Positions 1 to 6,432 of a stretch of 9,360 nt of DNA are shown here, one piece after another. Under the pieces are notes generated by a model, which saw only the letters and a program-made list of their open reading frames with translations, had not been told where the DNA came from and searched no databases. Source of the DNA: DATKZH01 sp964475955 (GTDB lineage: Bacteria > Planctomycetota > Planctomycetia > Pirellulales > Thermoguttaceae); contig CAYYZY010000265.1 of assembly GCA_964475955.1 (NCBI GenBank), positions 1 through 9,360 of the forward strand, written 5' to 3'. The position numbers were made by a program, and so were the translations under genes. Position 1 is the first letter of the stretch. Each line of letters starts with the position of its first letter.

Positions 1-74
1 TACCGGCCTTCAACCCTACTTGAAGGACTGTCAGCCGGATAGATCGCAATTCGTTGCAATTCGTTCAACACCAT
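1..74 (-). CDS. N-terminal start of an unidentified protein, cut by the window edge
   Basis: This is a minus-strand reading frame that starts at ATG 74-72 and stays open to the edge, giving about 24 codons beginning MVLNELQRIAIYPAD. The reason to call it is the ribosome binding site: on the minus strand AAGGAGGTG lies just upstream of the ATG (plus-strand positions about 80-88), with 5-6 bases between. That is close to an ideal anti-16S match and is rarely accidental. The gene would be transcribed divergently from the pectate-lyase-like gene at 464. A perfect 10-base direct repeat (46-55 and 56-65) sits within its first codons. No family can be recognised from so short a piece. The rest of the gene lies outside the window, so the call rests on the Shine-Dalgarno site and the open frame only. 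Confidence 0.5.
   Translation of the reverse strand, partial: MVLNELQRIAIYPADSPSSRVEGR
46..65. repeat. Perfect 10-bp tandem duplication
   Basis: GCAATTCGTT occurs twice head to tail (46-55, 56-65). It falls in codons 4-10 of the minus-strand gene start at the left edge. Ten is not a multiple of three, so gain or loss of a copy would shift the frame. The arrangement is seen directly; any functional meaning is inference. Confidence 0.8.
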
Positions 75-463
75 CGTGTCACCTCCTTGATTCACGTCAC
101 ATCGGGTAAGATGACACCTTAACAGAATACCGCTACATTGCCTATACCCGCACCCGCGCTGCTAGCACTGCTGGCTATAAATGGCTGGCCCGTGGCCCCA
201 TTGAAGCCGACGTTGTCCAAGGCCGAACTGCGCTCCTTCCCTCGAACTATGCGGTTGCGTTCCTGCCCTTGATCTCGAGCCACGTCGTTCTTGAATGGCA
301 TAGAGACGGACGGCGATGGTGGATCCGACGGTTTCGGGCCGTTACAGTTGTCACATCCGCCTGGCGACGCGGCAAGTCAGCAAGCGATTAGGAAACCGGT
401 GGGCTGCCAAGCCAGCATTCGGACCTACGAGGCAATCTGCCGAGTACCGAAAGGAGACTTGAG
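75..463. other. Divergent intergenic region
   Basis: This 389-base gap lies between the divergent minus-strand start at 74 and the plus-strand start at 464. The short open frames in it have no plausible start signals or protein character. It should carry both promoters, but I see no confident -35/-10 pair. The only clear signals are the two ribosome binding sites at its ends: AAGGAGGTG on the minus strand at about 80-88, and AAGGAG on the plus strand at 451-456. Confidence 0.5.
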
Positions 464-1690
464 ATGTCCACGCGGATCAAGCCGCTTTGCATGGCGGTGG
501 CGCTGGCATTGTGTTCGGCCCGGGCGGTCAAGGCGGAGGGAATGGCTGAACCCTCGTGTCAAATGACGCCCGAGGGCTTCGGCGCGAAGTCATTAGGCGG
601 GGAGGGAGGCGAAGTCCTTTGGGTGACCAACCTCGCCGATCGCGGACCAGGCAGTCTCCGGGAGACGTTGGCCGCGCGGAGCCCTCGCGTGGTCAAGTTC
701 AAGGTTGGCGGCGTCGTCGACCTGGAGAGTCCGCTGATCGTTCGGGAGAACGGGCGGTTGACCATCGACGGCGCCAGCGCCGCCGCCTACGGGGGAATCA
801 CGATCAGAGGCTATGGCCTGCAATTCGAGGACTGTGAAGATATCGTCGTCACGCACGTGCGCCAGCGCCGCGCGCGGATCGGCAGAGGGGGCGACGGAGG
901 ATGTTTTGGGTTGCTGCGCTGCAAGCGGGTCCTTTTCGACCACTGCTCCGCAGCCTGGTCCACGGACGAGAACTTCGGAGCGTTCCGCGTGGAAGACGTG
1001 ACCTTTCAGTGGTGCATTAGCGCCGAGGGGCTCCTTGAAGGCGGCCATCCCAAAGGCGCCCACAGTATGGGCCTCATCGTCCACCGGGCTCGCGGCGTGA
1101 CCATCCATCACTGCCTGTTTGCCAGCAACGTCGCGCGCAACCCGCGCTGGAAGGGTAACTGGGGACTTCCTTGGGCCGGCGAGGGCCCGCCGCCGGATCT
1201 GCCAAGCGGCCTGGATGAGCAGGGCGTTCGCGTCTATCCGGTCTTCGACATCCGCAACAACGTGTTCTACAACTACGTGAGCGGCGGTTACGTCGACTTC
1301 GTGCCGCGCACCAACTTCGTCGGAAACCTCTACAAGGCCGGCCCGTCCACACCGCCGGGGGCGCCGGAGCTTGTGGTCGCCGGTCCGCATCCCGATTTCG
1401 GTTACGCCAGACTGTTCGTCTCGGGCAACCTTGGCCCGCACCGCCCGAACGATCGACTCGATCCGTGGGCATTGGTGAAGGTTTCGGGCCAGAACCGCTT
1501 CGGCAGCATCTCGGAAGTGCTGTCGACGGGAGCTTTCACCACTCCGCCGGTGCGAACGCAACCGGCTGCCGAGGCTTGTGAACTCGTCCTTCGGCAGGCA
1601 GGGGCCCGTCCCATCGACGCGACGGACCGACGCATCATTCGCGACGTGCGTGAGGGCAAGGGGAAGGCTGGCCGACGGGGTACGCCTTGA
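464..1690 (+). CDS. Secreted pectate-lyase-family right-handed beta-helix protein
   Basis: The 408-residue product starts at ATG 464, seven bases after AAGGAG (451-456). Residues 1-25 form a signal peptide (basic start, hydrophobic MAVALALCSA, small residues before cleavage), so the protein is exported. The mature part follows the usual layout of bacterial pectate-lyase superfamily proteins. It opens with GFGAKSLGGEGGEVLWVTNL (39-58) and GPGSLRE (61-67), then GITIRGYGL (111-119). FDHCSAAWSTDEN (158-170), QWCISAEGL (182-190) and HPKGAHS (195-201) follow. The HHCLFASNVARNPR stretch (215-228) has the Arg/Asn/Pro-Arg cluster typical of the active face, then come DIRNNVFYN (262-270) and NFVGNLYK (284-291). 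The characteristic end, with DATDRRIIRDVREGKG at 385-400, shows the gene is complete. Family members cleave polygalacturonate by beta-elimination, but many planctomycete homologues are uncharacterised, so the substrate is inferred. It appears monocistronic, and no clear terminator follows. Confidence 0.85.
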   Translation: MSTRIKPLCMAVALALCSARAVKAEGMAEPSCQMTPEGFGAKSLGGEGGEVLWVTNLADRGPGSLRETLAARSPRVVKFKVGGVVDLESPLIVRENGRLTIDGASAAAYGGITIRGYGLQFEDCEDIVVTHVRQRRARIGRGGDGGCFGLLRCKRVLFDHCSAAWSTDENFGAFRVEDVTFQWCISAEGLLEGGHPKGAHSMGLIVHRARGVTIHHCLFASNVARNPRWKGNWGLPWAGEGPPPDLPSGLDEQGVRVYPVFDIRNNVFYNYVSGGYVDFVPRTNFVGNLYKAGPSTPPGAPELVVAGPHPDFGYARLFVSGNLGPHRPNDRLDPWALVKVSGQNRFGSISEVLSTGAFTTPPVRTQPAAEACELVLRQAGARPIDATDRRIIRDVREGKGKAGRRGTP

Positions 1691-2480
1691 CGCGGCGGCG
1701 TCAACGGGCGCGCCCCGGCCAGAGGCTCCGTCGAGAGTTGCGACGGATGCCGTCGCGGCTTCGACCGGTCATCCTATCACGAATCGGTAATTGTCCGCCA
1801 CCGACCTGTCTTGAAGGACTCCCGGACGTGGTACTCAACTCGTTGATGCGACGAACCACCGCCGGAGTTGCTGAGGACCTCCAATGCCCCAAAACACCCC
1901 CAAGTTCCGGCGCCGCCTGGAGCGCGCCATGCCTGATTTCCCCCGCTGGGAGCTTTGGCTGGCCGAGAACGAGGTGACGGCGAACGTGCCAGGACTCGCT
2001 GCAGACGTTCCGGATCAGCCTCATCGGCATGGCTCCATGCTCTCAGAACTGCTACCATGCCGCGTGGGCAAGGTCCTTCCGAGCAGCATCACGACGAAAC
2101 ACCGCGGGGGTCCGGGGCGCCAGACACCCGGCAGGGCTCTCGGCCCGTGCCAGTGGGCCCCCGCGGTCCTTCTCGCTTCCGACCCATCCACAGATCTCGC
2201 TTCTGGCGCCGCCAAACGGCTCCCTCCGACCCACTGAAGCCGGAGTCGCCCGTTCGCCGACCTCCAAGGCGCCCACGGCCACTGGCGAGGAGATCGCACG
2301 TTGGGGCAACGTCCACGTCGTCAGAGGCGATTCCGGCCGCCACACGTCGAGGCCGCCGTTGCTAGCCGCGCCTTGGAGTGACGTTACACTTCCGAGCCCC
2401 GGGCGTGTGCCGGCTGCGAGCGCCATCTTACTGCCGCCCAAACACATCCCGGCCTGGCCTGTCTCTTCGCTACTCTGGAA

Positions 2481-2537
2481 GGGGGCGAGGGGGGCTCTGT
2501 TTGGGGGGCATTGCGCGTGAAATGGGTGGGGTGGGGT
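2481..2537 (+). other. Cluster of six G-runs (G-quadruplex potential)
   Basis: The plus strand carries G5 (2481-2485), G6 (2489-2494), G6 (2503-2508), G3 (2525-2527), G4 (2529-2532) and G4 (2534-2537) within 57 bases. Loops are short apart from one 16-base gap. Such runs meet the general pattern for G-quadruplex formation in single-stranded DNA or RNA. It lies about 30 bases before hairpin element A. No function is shown by the sequence. Confidence 0.55.
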
Positions 2538-2565
2538 GACTGTCTACGGGCAGGGGTGCGTCTCG

Positions 2566-2663
2566 CTTGCACGAAGCTAACTTCCATTTCCTGCGGCGGT
2601 CGTGAACACCGCCGCGCGCAAGCCAGACCGGCTTCGTGCGGTCGGTGGGGGCGACCGACGCAG
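2566..2663. ncRNA. Structured element, copy A (candidate ncRNA or palindromic repeat)
   Basis: Four blocks occur here in the same order as at 6703-6789: GCTTGC (2566-2571), TTTCCTGCG (2587-2595), CCGCGCGCAAGC (2612-2623) and GCTTCGTGC (2631-2639). The last two are separated by exactly seven bases in both copies. AAGCC/GGCTT closes a five-base loop, and the outer CGCGC/GTGCG extends the stem. CTGCG (2591-2595) can pair with CGCAG (2659-2663) as an outer stem. Further perfect hairpins inside are GCGGCGGT/ACCGCCGC (2593-2600 with 2608-2615, 8 bp) and CGGTCG/CGACCG (2639-2644 with 2652-2657). GCACGAAGC (2570-2578) is also the exact reverse complement of 2631-2639, so alternative folds exist. The strand and function are unknown. 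It could be an RNA, an IS end or a REP-like repeat. Confidence 0.4.
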
Positions 2664-2749
2664 TTCCGAGAGAAACACCTCGCTACGGCGGCCGATGCTC
2701 CCGCCGCGCGATCCGAGGCAGCCGAGAGGGCTGCTTGCTGGCTCGCGCT

Positions 2750-2921
2750 CAGCGAGTCCGGTACTTTGTGGCCACGAACCTCCCGCCGGAAGGCCACATT
2801 GCCGATATCGTGTTTGAAACATTCGGCGTACGCCCCCGGGTTCACCACGGAACTCTTCAGGGACGACTCCGGGAACGACTACCACGGGGAGATCGTGAAG
2901 GCGCGCTGGGGTGAACGCTGA
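2750..2921 (+). pseudogene. Possible decayed 3' end of an unidentified gene
   Basis: Two adjoining frames read like ordinary protein, in contrast to the Arg/Pro-rich noise around them. The first (codon starts in the frame of 2636) gives VRYFVATNLPPEGHIADIVF and breaks near 2815-2830. The next frame continues as YAPGFTTELFRDDSGNDYHG, then EIVKARWGER and TGA at 2919-2921. The acidic/aromatic composition suggests the tail of a real protein with a single frame change. I cannot assign a family. No upstream portion is identifiable beyond about 2750, where hairpin-rich DNA begins. The frame join is inferred, and both stretches could still be chance. Confidence 0.3.
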
Positions 2922-3064
2922 GACACCGTAAGGAAACCGGCGTCCAGAGAGACGGATGTGGTGCCGATTCCTGGCATCTCGATGGCGAGGCAGTTGAGCG
3001 AGGGACAGCCGGCTCTTGATCCCAGCTAGACCGGACCATGGAGCTTGGACCACAGGAGCGTCTG

Positions 3065-3818
3065 ATGAACGAAAAACGAACACGCTATCATCCGCTTTGT
3101 CGACTCCTTCTCGCCGGGGCGCTACTTCTCGCGACGCGGGAGGCCTGGGCTCAGTCCGAGGTGTTGCGAGAGCACGTACTCTTGCCGGTGGCGGTGGCGG
3201 GCACGCCGCTGTCGGCCCAGATCCAGGCGGAGGCGGCGTACCTGGTGGCACGCGGCGACCTAGCCGAGTCGGCCGCCATCGCTAGGAAGATCCACGCCGA
3301 TGCGTTCGCCAAGGAGATTCAGAACTCGATCGGCTACGTCGACGCTTACTTCCGCCGACGCGCGTTGAACCGGCAGTGGCGGGCCAAGGAGAACCCCAAC
3401 CAACTGGAGCGCGAGCAGCACCTGCAGGAAGTGCGCAAGCGGCGGATCGAGCACCAGTTCCAGGACGCCCTGAAAGGCGACTTGACGGGCCAGTTGAACT
3501 GGCTCCTCGTAGAACTCTCCGGCCCAACGCTCGCCCTGCACTACGTGGCCGGGCGAGTCTCGGTTGCCGATTCCGGAGGCTCGGGGCTCAGCTTGACCGG
3601 AGAGCACGCCGCGGTTCGGGTGCCGCTCGTCGATTCCGAATGGAGCTACGACTTTCGCGAACCTGAACATGGTCATGGTCCACAAGTTCCGGGAGTACCA
3701 TGATGATAAGCTTAGTGCCTATTGCGAGATGGCCGGAATCGACGTGCAACTGCCTAAGGAAGGGGGGCAACGGAATTACCCATGTGGACTTCTCCTGCTG
3801 AAACAACCACGACGGTGA
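3065..3818 (+). pseudogene. Secreted hypothetical protein, broken by a frameshift
   Basis: The start is ATG 3065, six bases after AGGAG (3054-3058). The in-frame ATG at 3038 has no ribosome binding site and would spoil the signal peptide. Residues 1-29 form a signal peptide ending in AWA before Gln30. Residues 50-135 are charged and helical (YVDAYFRRRALNRQWRAKEN at 91-110). This resembles, from memory, a family of small secreted planctomycete proteins of unknown function with the same helix followed by a conserved Asn-Arg segment. The frame stops at 3701-3703 after 212 codons, but the last 15 residues look unnatural. The frame one base ahead reads NLNMVMVHKFREYHDDKLSA and onward to TGA at 3816-3818. 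The likely lesion is one extra base around 3655-3660, so the intact product would be about 250 residues. A true mutation cannot be told from an assembly indel. It lies upstream of the Tat-signal gene on the same strand, but 181 bases and a hairpin separate them. Confidence 0.6.
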
Positions 3819-3840
3819 AGCCCACCTGCGATCGTGCAAA

Positions 3841-3865
3841 CCCAAAAGGCCGACTTCGGCTTGGG
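3841..3865 (+). terminator. Hairpin after the frameshifted gene, possible terminator
   Basis: CCCAA (3841-3845) pairs with TTGGG (3861-3865), and GCCG (3849-3852) pairs with CGGC (3857-3860). The loop is ACTT and an AAG bulge sits on the 5' side, giving nine pairs. It lies 22 bases after the restored stop at 3818. No T-run follows, so it is not a classical intrinsic terminator. Confidence 0.3.
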
Positions 3866-3999
3866 CAAGGGCCAAACTCTTGAGCGTGTCGGTTTAAGCA
3901 AGTAGGATTGGCTATTCAAACGCCCGGCAAGATGCAGGGCGAAGGTGTCTGGGTACTATTTCCTGAGCTCTACCACTAGCAACGGATAGGATCGCTCTC

Positions 4000-5475
4000 A
4001 TGTGTGAATCATGTAATCGAGGCGTAAATCGTCGTGAGTTCATTGCGGGCGGGTCGCTGGCGTCGCTTGGGGCGACGGGGCTGCTTTGGGCGGGCGAAGA
4101 GAAAAAGGCGGGAATCGGCGGTGCGGGCAGGCGTGAGAAGACGCCCGCGACGGTCAAGGCGGTGTTCTTGTATCCGCTGCCTGAGATGTGCGACCAAGGG
4201 AAAGCCGAGGCGTCGTGGCAGGAGTATCACTGGCATCCCTACCCGGGCAACCAGTACGGCCACGCGAAGCAGCAGCAGAAGTTCACACAGAAGGTCCGCG
4301 AGATGGGGAAGCGGATCGGGATGCGGATCGATTTCGCGTCCAAGGTGCTCACGACCGAGGTCGAGGTGGAACGCTACATCGCTGAGACCGGCCCCACGGC
4401 CCCCGACGCAATGCTCATCTTCTGTCTCTCGGCCGCGTCGGCGAAAAAGGCGCGGCGTATTGCTGACGCGTTCGACGCACCGGCAATCGTCTACCTGCCG
4501 ACCGGGGCGAGCCACCATCTGCCGCCGACCGCGCTGACTGAGGCAAAGCGACTCCACTTCATTCACTCGATTGAGAATTGGGATGAGATCGAGCGTTCGC
4601 TCCGAGCTGTTCACGCGAAGAAGATGCTGGCGCAGAGCCGCGTGATACGTGTTGGCAAGTACGGCGAGCTGAAGCGAGGGACGCACGGTCGTCTGGGGAC
4701 GGAAGTTGTGGCCCTCCCCGCCGCCGAGTACAACACCGTGTTCGACTCGATTAAGTCCGACGAGGCGATGCAGGCGGCCGCCATGGAATTCAAGCGCGGC
4801 GCCTCGGAAGTGATGGACGTGACAGACCACTATTTCGTCGAAGCGTTTCGCGCCCACACGACCGTCGGGACACTGCTGGAGCGCTACGACGCCGACGCAA
4901 TCACGATCGACTGCCTGATGCTCCAGCACCGCAAGCCGTGCGTGAGCTTCTCGATCAACAATGGCGAGCTGACCGCCACGTGCGGATGCGAGAACGACAT
5001 CACGGCCACGATGACGATGCTGCTGAACCGCTACCTCTTCGGCCGGGCCGGCTTCGAGCACAACTCGGAGTACGACGAGGTGCGCAGCCAGTACTTCGCC
5101 ACGCACTGCACCTGCGCCACGAAGCTGAGCGGCCCCGACGGGCCCGTTCAGGAGTACAAGGTGCGGCCCTTCTTCCACCACCTTCCCAAAACGCCGGCGC
5201 TCGACGTGCAGTGGACGCCGAACGCGCCGGTGATCCTGGCGAAGATGTATTCGGAGCGGGAGATTCGGTACTACACGGGCAGAGTGCTCGGATCGCCAAC
5301 GTGCCCGCCGACCGGCGGCTGCGCGACGCGGGTGCTGGTCGACTTCGGCGTGGAGGAGATCACGTCGGTCTACATGGAGAGTCACCCGATCCTCTTCCTC
5401 GGCACACCCGACGACGCCCGATGCTACGGGATCTTCTCGACACTGTTCGAGGAGCGCGCGGCGAAGACCGGATAA
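4000..5475 (+). CDS. Tat-exported protein with FucI/AraA-type sugar-isomerase-like fold
   Basis: This is an intact 491-residue protein. ATG 4000 follows a weak GGATAGGAT (3984-3992). The N-terminus carries a twin-arginine signal: NRREFI (10-15), then a hydrophobic stretch rich in Gly, Ala, Ser and Leu (16-31). Folded, possibly cofactor-bearing protein is therefore predicted to be exported. The remainder resembles the L-fucose/L-arabinose isomerase superfamily. An N-terminal Rossmann-like part (52-215) contains MLIFCLSAAS (138-147) and IVYLPTG (163-169). The C-terminal half has DCLMLQHRKP (304-313), then CGCENDITATMTMLLNRYLF (328-347), the closest match to the FucI 'C-E-x-D-x-x-A-x-x-M-L-L' segment. 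ATHCTCATKL (367-376), VILAKMYSEREIRYYTGRVL (411-430) and SHPILFLG (461-468) follow. Many Cys residues cluster at 305-371 and 435-441. Known isomerases of this fold are cytoplasmic and Mn-dependent, so export is unusual. Actual activity and substrate are unknown, and a non-catalytic or other role is possible. Confidence 0.65.
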   Translation: MCESCNRGVNRREFIAGGSLASLGATGLLWAGEEKKAGIGGAGRREKTPATVKAVFLYPLPEMCDQGKAEASWQEYHWHPYPGNQYGHAKQQQKFTQKVREMGKRIGMRIDFASKVLTTEVEVERYIAETGPTAPDAMLIFCLSAASAKKARRIADAFDAPAIVYLPTGASHHLPPTALTEAKRLHFIHSIENWDEIERSLRAVHAKKMLAQSRVIRVGKYGELKRGTHGRLGTEVVALPAAEYNTVFDSIKSDEAMQAAAMEFKRGASEVMDVTDHYFVEAFRAHTTVGTLLERYDADAITIDCLMLQHRKPCVSFSINNGELTATCGCENDITATMTMLLNRYLFGRAGFEHNSEYDEVRSQYFATHCTCATKLSGPDGPVQEYKVRPFFHHLPKTPALDVQWTPNAPVILAKMYSEREIRYYTGRVLGSPTCPPTGGCATRVLVDFGVEEITSVYMESHPILFLGTPDDARCYGIFSTLFEERAAKTG

Positions 5476-5598
5476 CGTTACGTTGAGCCCACATTCTTCA
5501 TTTGACTTCCCGCACTTTGGCTGGCACACGATTTGCGCCACATCCCTGAACAAGCAGGGCTGCGGACAATCAACATGCCAAGGTGACAGGGGAACCCA

Positions 5599-5856
5599 AT
5601 GGGTGATGCCGAAAAGGACGATTTGCAGGTTGGTTTTGACAGTCGCTTAAAGCTGGAATTCTGCGGCAGTAAGGTCACCAGTGATGCCGGGTTGTTGGCC
5701 TACCGCGAACTCGACGAAGCGCTGGGACCCACCAAAATGGGTGCGGACCTACTGACCGATTCCCGACTGCTACGGCGAAACGCCAACGCAAACCTTCAAC
5801 GACGGCAAATGGCCGAAGAGAAGATGCTCGACTCGACCTTACAGACAGCGTCATAG
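5599..5856 (+). pseudogene. IS1380-family transposase, N-terminal fragment
   Basis: Residues 15-51 (RLKLEFCGSKVTSDAGLLAY, then RELDEALGPTKMGADLL) match the conserved N-terminus of IS1380-family transposases, which are DDE enzymes of about 400-450 residues. The start ATG 5599 has AGGGGA just upstream. Homology fades after about residue 55 (LLTDSRLLRRNANAN), and the frame ends at 86 codons. The DDE catalytic residues are therefore all missing and the element cannot transpose by itself. No intact left or right terminal repeat can be identified. The flank from 5476 to 5598 may include the left end, but I cannot fix it. The AT-rich tail (5857-5945) lies between this fragment and the IS3 remnant. 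Confidence 0.75.
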
Positions 5857-5871
5857 AATAGGCAATTACTG

Positions 5872-5953
5872 TCAGGTCAAATAGTGGCTTCTACATATTA
5901 ACGAGATCACCATGATCCATACTTATCGTTTTGATGGCGTCGCGTTGACCTGA
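5872..5953. repeat. Perfect 9-bp inverted repeat at the IS1380/IS3 junction
   Basis: TCAGGTCAA (5872-5880) and TTGACCTGA (5945-5953) are exact reverse complements flanking 64 bases that are clearly AT-richer than the rest of the window. The right arm overlaps the proposed left end of the IS3 remnant (5951). This could be an IS end pair, a small non-autonomous element, or the target DNA into which IS3 inserted. Confidence 0.5.
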
Positions 5954-5983
5954 GGTGGCGCCGAATTGCCGGACACTCCAGAT

Positions 5984-6008
5984 GCTTAGTTTTGCTGCTA
6001 AACTGAGC
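5984..6008 (+). promoter_or_regulatory. Hairpin just upstream of the orfA ribosome binding site
   Basis: GCTTAGTTT (5984-5992) pairs along its full length with AAACTGAGC (6000-6008), including one G-T pair, around a seven-base loop. The orfA Shine-Dalgarno (GGAGGAG, 6012-6018) begins three bases later. Some insertion sequences use such 5' hairpins to limit transposase expression from read-through transcripts. That role here is inference. Confidence 0.4.
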
Positions 6009-6024
6009 AGCGGAGGAGTGAGCT

Positions 6025-6324
6025 ATGGCCGGAAATTCGAGTCAAAGGAAGCGTCGTAGTCGTCGTGTGTACAGTGACGAGTTGAAGGCGGAGGCCGTCC
6101 AGATGGTGCTGGACGGACACCGCGCCGAATCGGTGGCCGAGAATCTCGGGCTCAGCAGCGTCAGCCTTTTGTACCGCTGGAAGGCCAAACGGCTTCGGCA
6201 GAGCGGCCAAGCAGCGGAGGCCCTGGAGAACCGCGTGCGCCAGTTGGAGGAGGACCTCCGGCGCGTCGAGCGGGAGCGGGATATCCTGAAAAAAGCCTTG
6301 GCCATTTTCAGCCAGCGCATGTGA
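6025..6324 (+). CDS. IS3-family transposase OrfA (DNA-binding subunit)
   Basis: This is a complete 99-residue OrfA, the usual length for the family. ATG 6025 follows GGAGGAG (6012-6018) by six bases. Residues 1-15 are very basic. Residues 16-56 form the helix-turn-helix that binds the IS ends (YSDELKAEAVQMVLDGHRAE, then SVAENLGLSSVSLLYRWK). Residues 65-95 form the leucine-zipper-like coiled coil (ALENRVRQLEEDLRRVERER, then DILKKALAIF) used for multimerisation. OrfA alone is not catalytic. It normally acts with, or is fused by -1 frameshifting to, OrfB, which carries the DDE domain. The OrfB frame overlaps its end in the -1 frame, as in functional elements. With orfB truncated, OrfA can at most bind IS ends or inhibit related elements. 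Confidence 0.88.
   Translation: MAGNSSQRKRRSRRVYSDELKAEAVQMVLDGHRAESVAENLGLSSVSLLYRWKAKRLRQSGQAAEALENRVRQLEEDLRRVERERDILKKALAIFSQRM
6289..6295 (+). promoter_or_regulatory. A6G slippery site for programmed -1 frameshifting
   Basis: AAAAAAG lies at the Lys-Lys codons of orfA, about 27 bases before its stop. The orfB frame is exactly -1 relative to orfA. After the slip it reads SLGHFQPAHVTVVYAVIQQL, which joins directly into recognisable OrfB. A6G is the classic slip motif in IS3-family OrfAB synthesis. The site is seen; its use is inferred from the family. Confidence 0.6.
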
Positions 6325-6432
6325 CCGTGGTCTACGCGGTCATCCAGCAGTTGGACGAGACTTTCCCCGTGTCCCCGTTGTGCGACCGGGGGGGCACGCG
6401 GCGATGGAGCCGACGCTTACCGCTTGCTGAGG
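6321..6432 (+). pseudogene. IS3-family OrfB remnant (5' end only)
   Basis: The frame starting at GTG 6321 begins VTVVYAVIQQLDETFPVSPL, a typical IS3 OrfB N-terminus. It overlaps orfA by four bases. Homology breaks at a G7 run (6388-6394). One base out of frame, codons 6406-6432 read GADAYRLLR, similar to the 'VSRSxYYRWR' motif that normally follows. An added G in the run is therefore the likely first lesion. After 6432 nothing resembles OrfB, and the whole DDE integrase-like catalytic domain is absent. The open frame continues to 6680, but that tail is not transposase-like. Confidence 0.65.

Larger units (their letters stand above)
1691..3064. other. Gene-poor spacer with G-runs, hairpins and coding debris
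   Basis: About 1.37 kb holds no convincing complete gene. Many long open frames exist on both strands, but their products are rich in Arg, Pro, Ala and Gly, overlap one another and lack start signals, as expected of non-coding GC-rich DNA. Identifiable contents are the G-run cluster (2481-2537), a hairpin-rich element with a relative at 6703-6789 (2566-2663), two further perfect hairpins (2718-2734 with a 6-bp stem, 2742-2756 with a 5-bp stem), and a possible decayed coding tail ending at 2921. From 1691 to about 2480 I see nothing I can name. Confidence 0.6.
5951..6432 (+). mobile_element. IS3-family insertion sequence, left end only
   Basis: The element is recognised from its intact orfA (6025-6324) and a broken orfB (6321-about 6432). 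The left end is placed at TGAGGTGGCGCC (5951), which continues to GGACA (5971-5975). This start resembles the TG-plus-GGACA pattern common at IS3-family ends. That is pattern memory, not an alignment. No reverse complement of this end occurs downstream, and orfB homology stops near 6432, so the right two thirds are lost. The left boundary is tentative. Confidence 0.65.

Noticed and set aside
300..463. Riboswitch-like conserved core upstream of the pectate-lyase-like gene
   Set aside because: I looked for c-di-GMP and cobalamin riboswitch core motifs and found no convincing match.
593..1561. 322-codon minus-strand open frame opposite the pectate-lyase-like gene
   Set aside because: It is a shadow of an intact, recognisable gene, with no ribosome binding site or motif of its own.
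2029..2520. 163-codon plus-strand open frame in the spacer
   Set aside because: Pro/Ser/Arg-rich low-information product with no start signal; other overlapping frames are equally open.
2577..3251. 224-codon minus-strand open frame across the spacer
   Set aside because: Its product is Arg/Pro/Ser-rich, begins with a poly-Pro/Gly stretch and overlaps the signal-peptide region of the plus-strand gene. It has no start signal.
3421..3455. A third GCGCAAGC-containing site resembling the hairpin element
   Set aside because: It lies inside a coding region and lacks the TTTCCTGCG and GCTTCGTGC blocks, so it is a chance match.
4009..5553. 514-codon minus-strand open frame opposite the isomerase-like gene
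   Set aside because: It mirrors the plus-strand gene, is very rich in Arg, Val and His, lacks a start signal and has no family features. Long antisense frames are expected opposite GC-rich genes.
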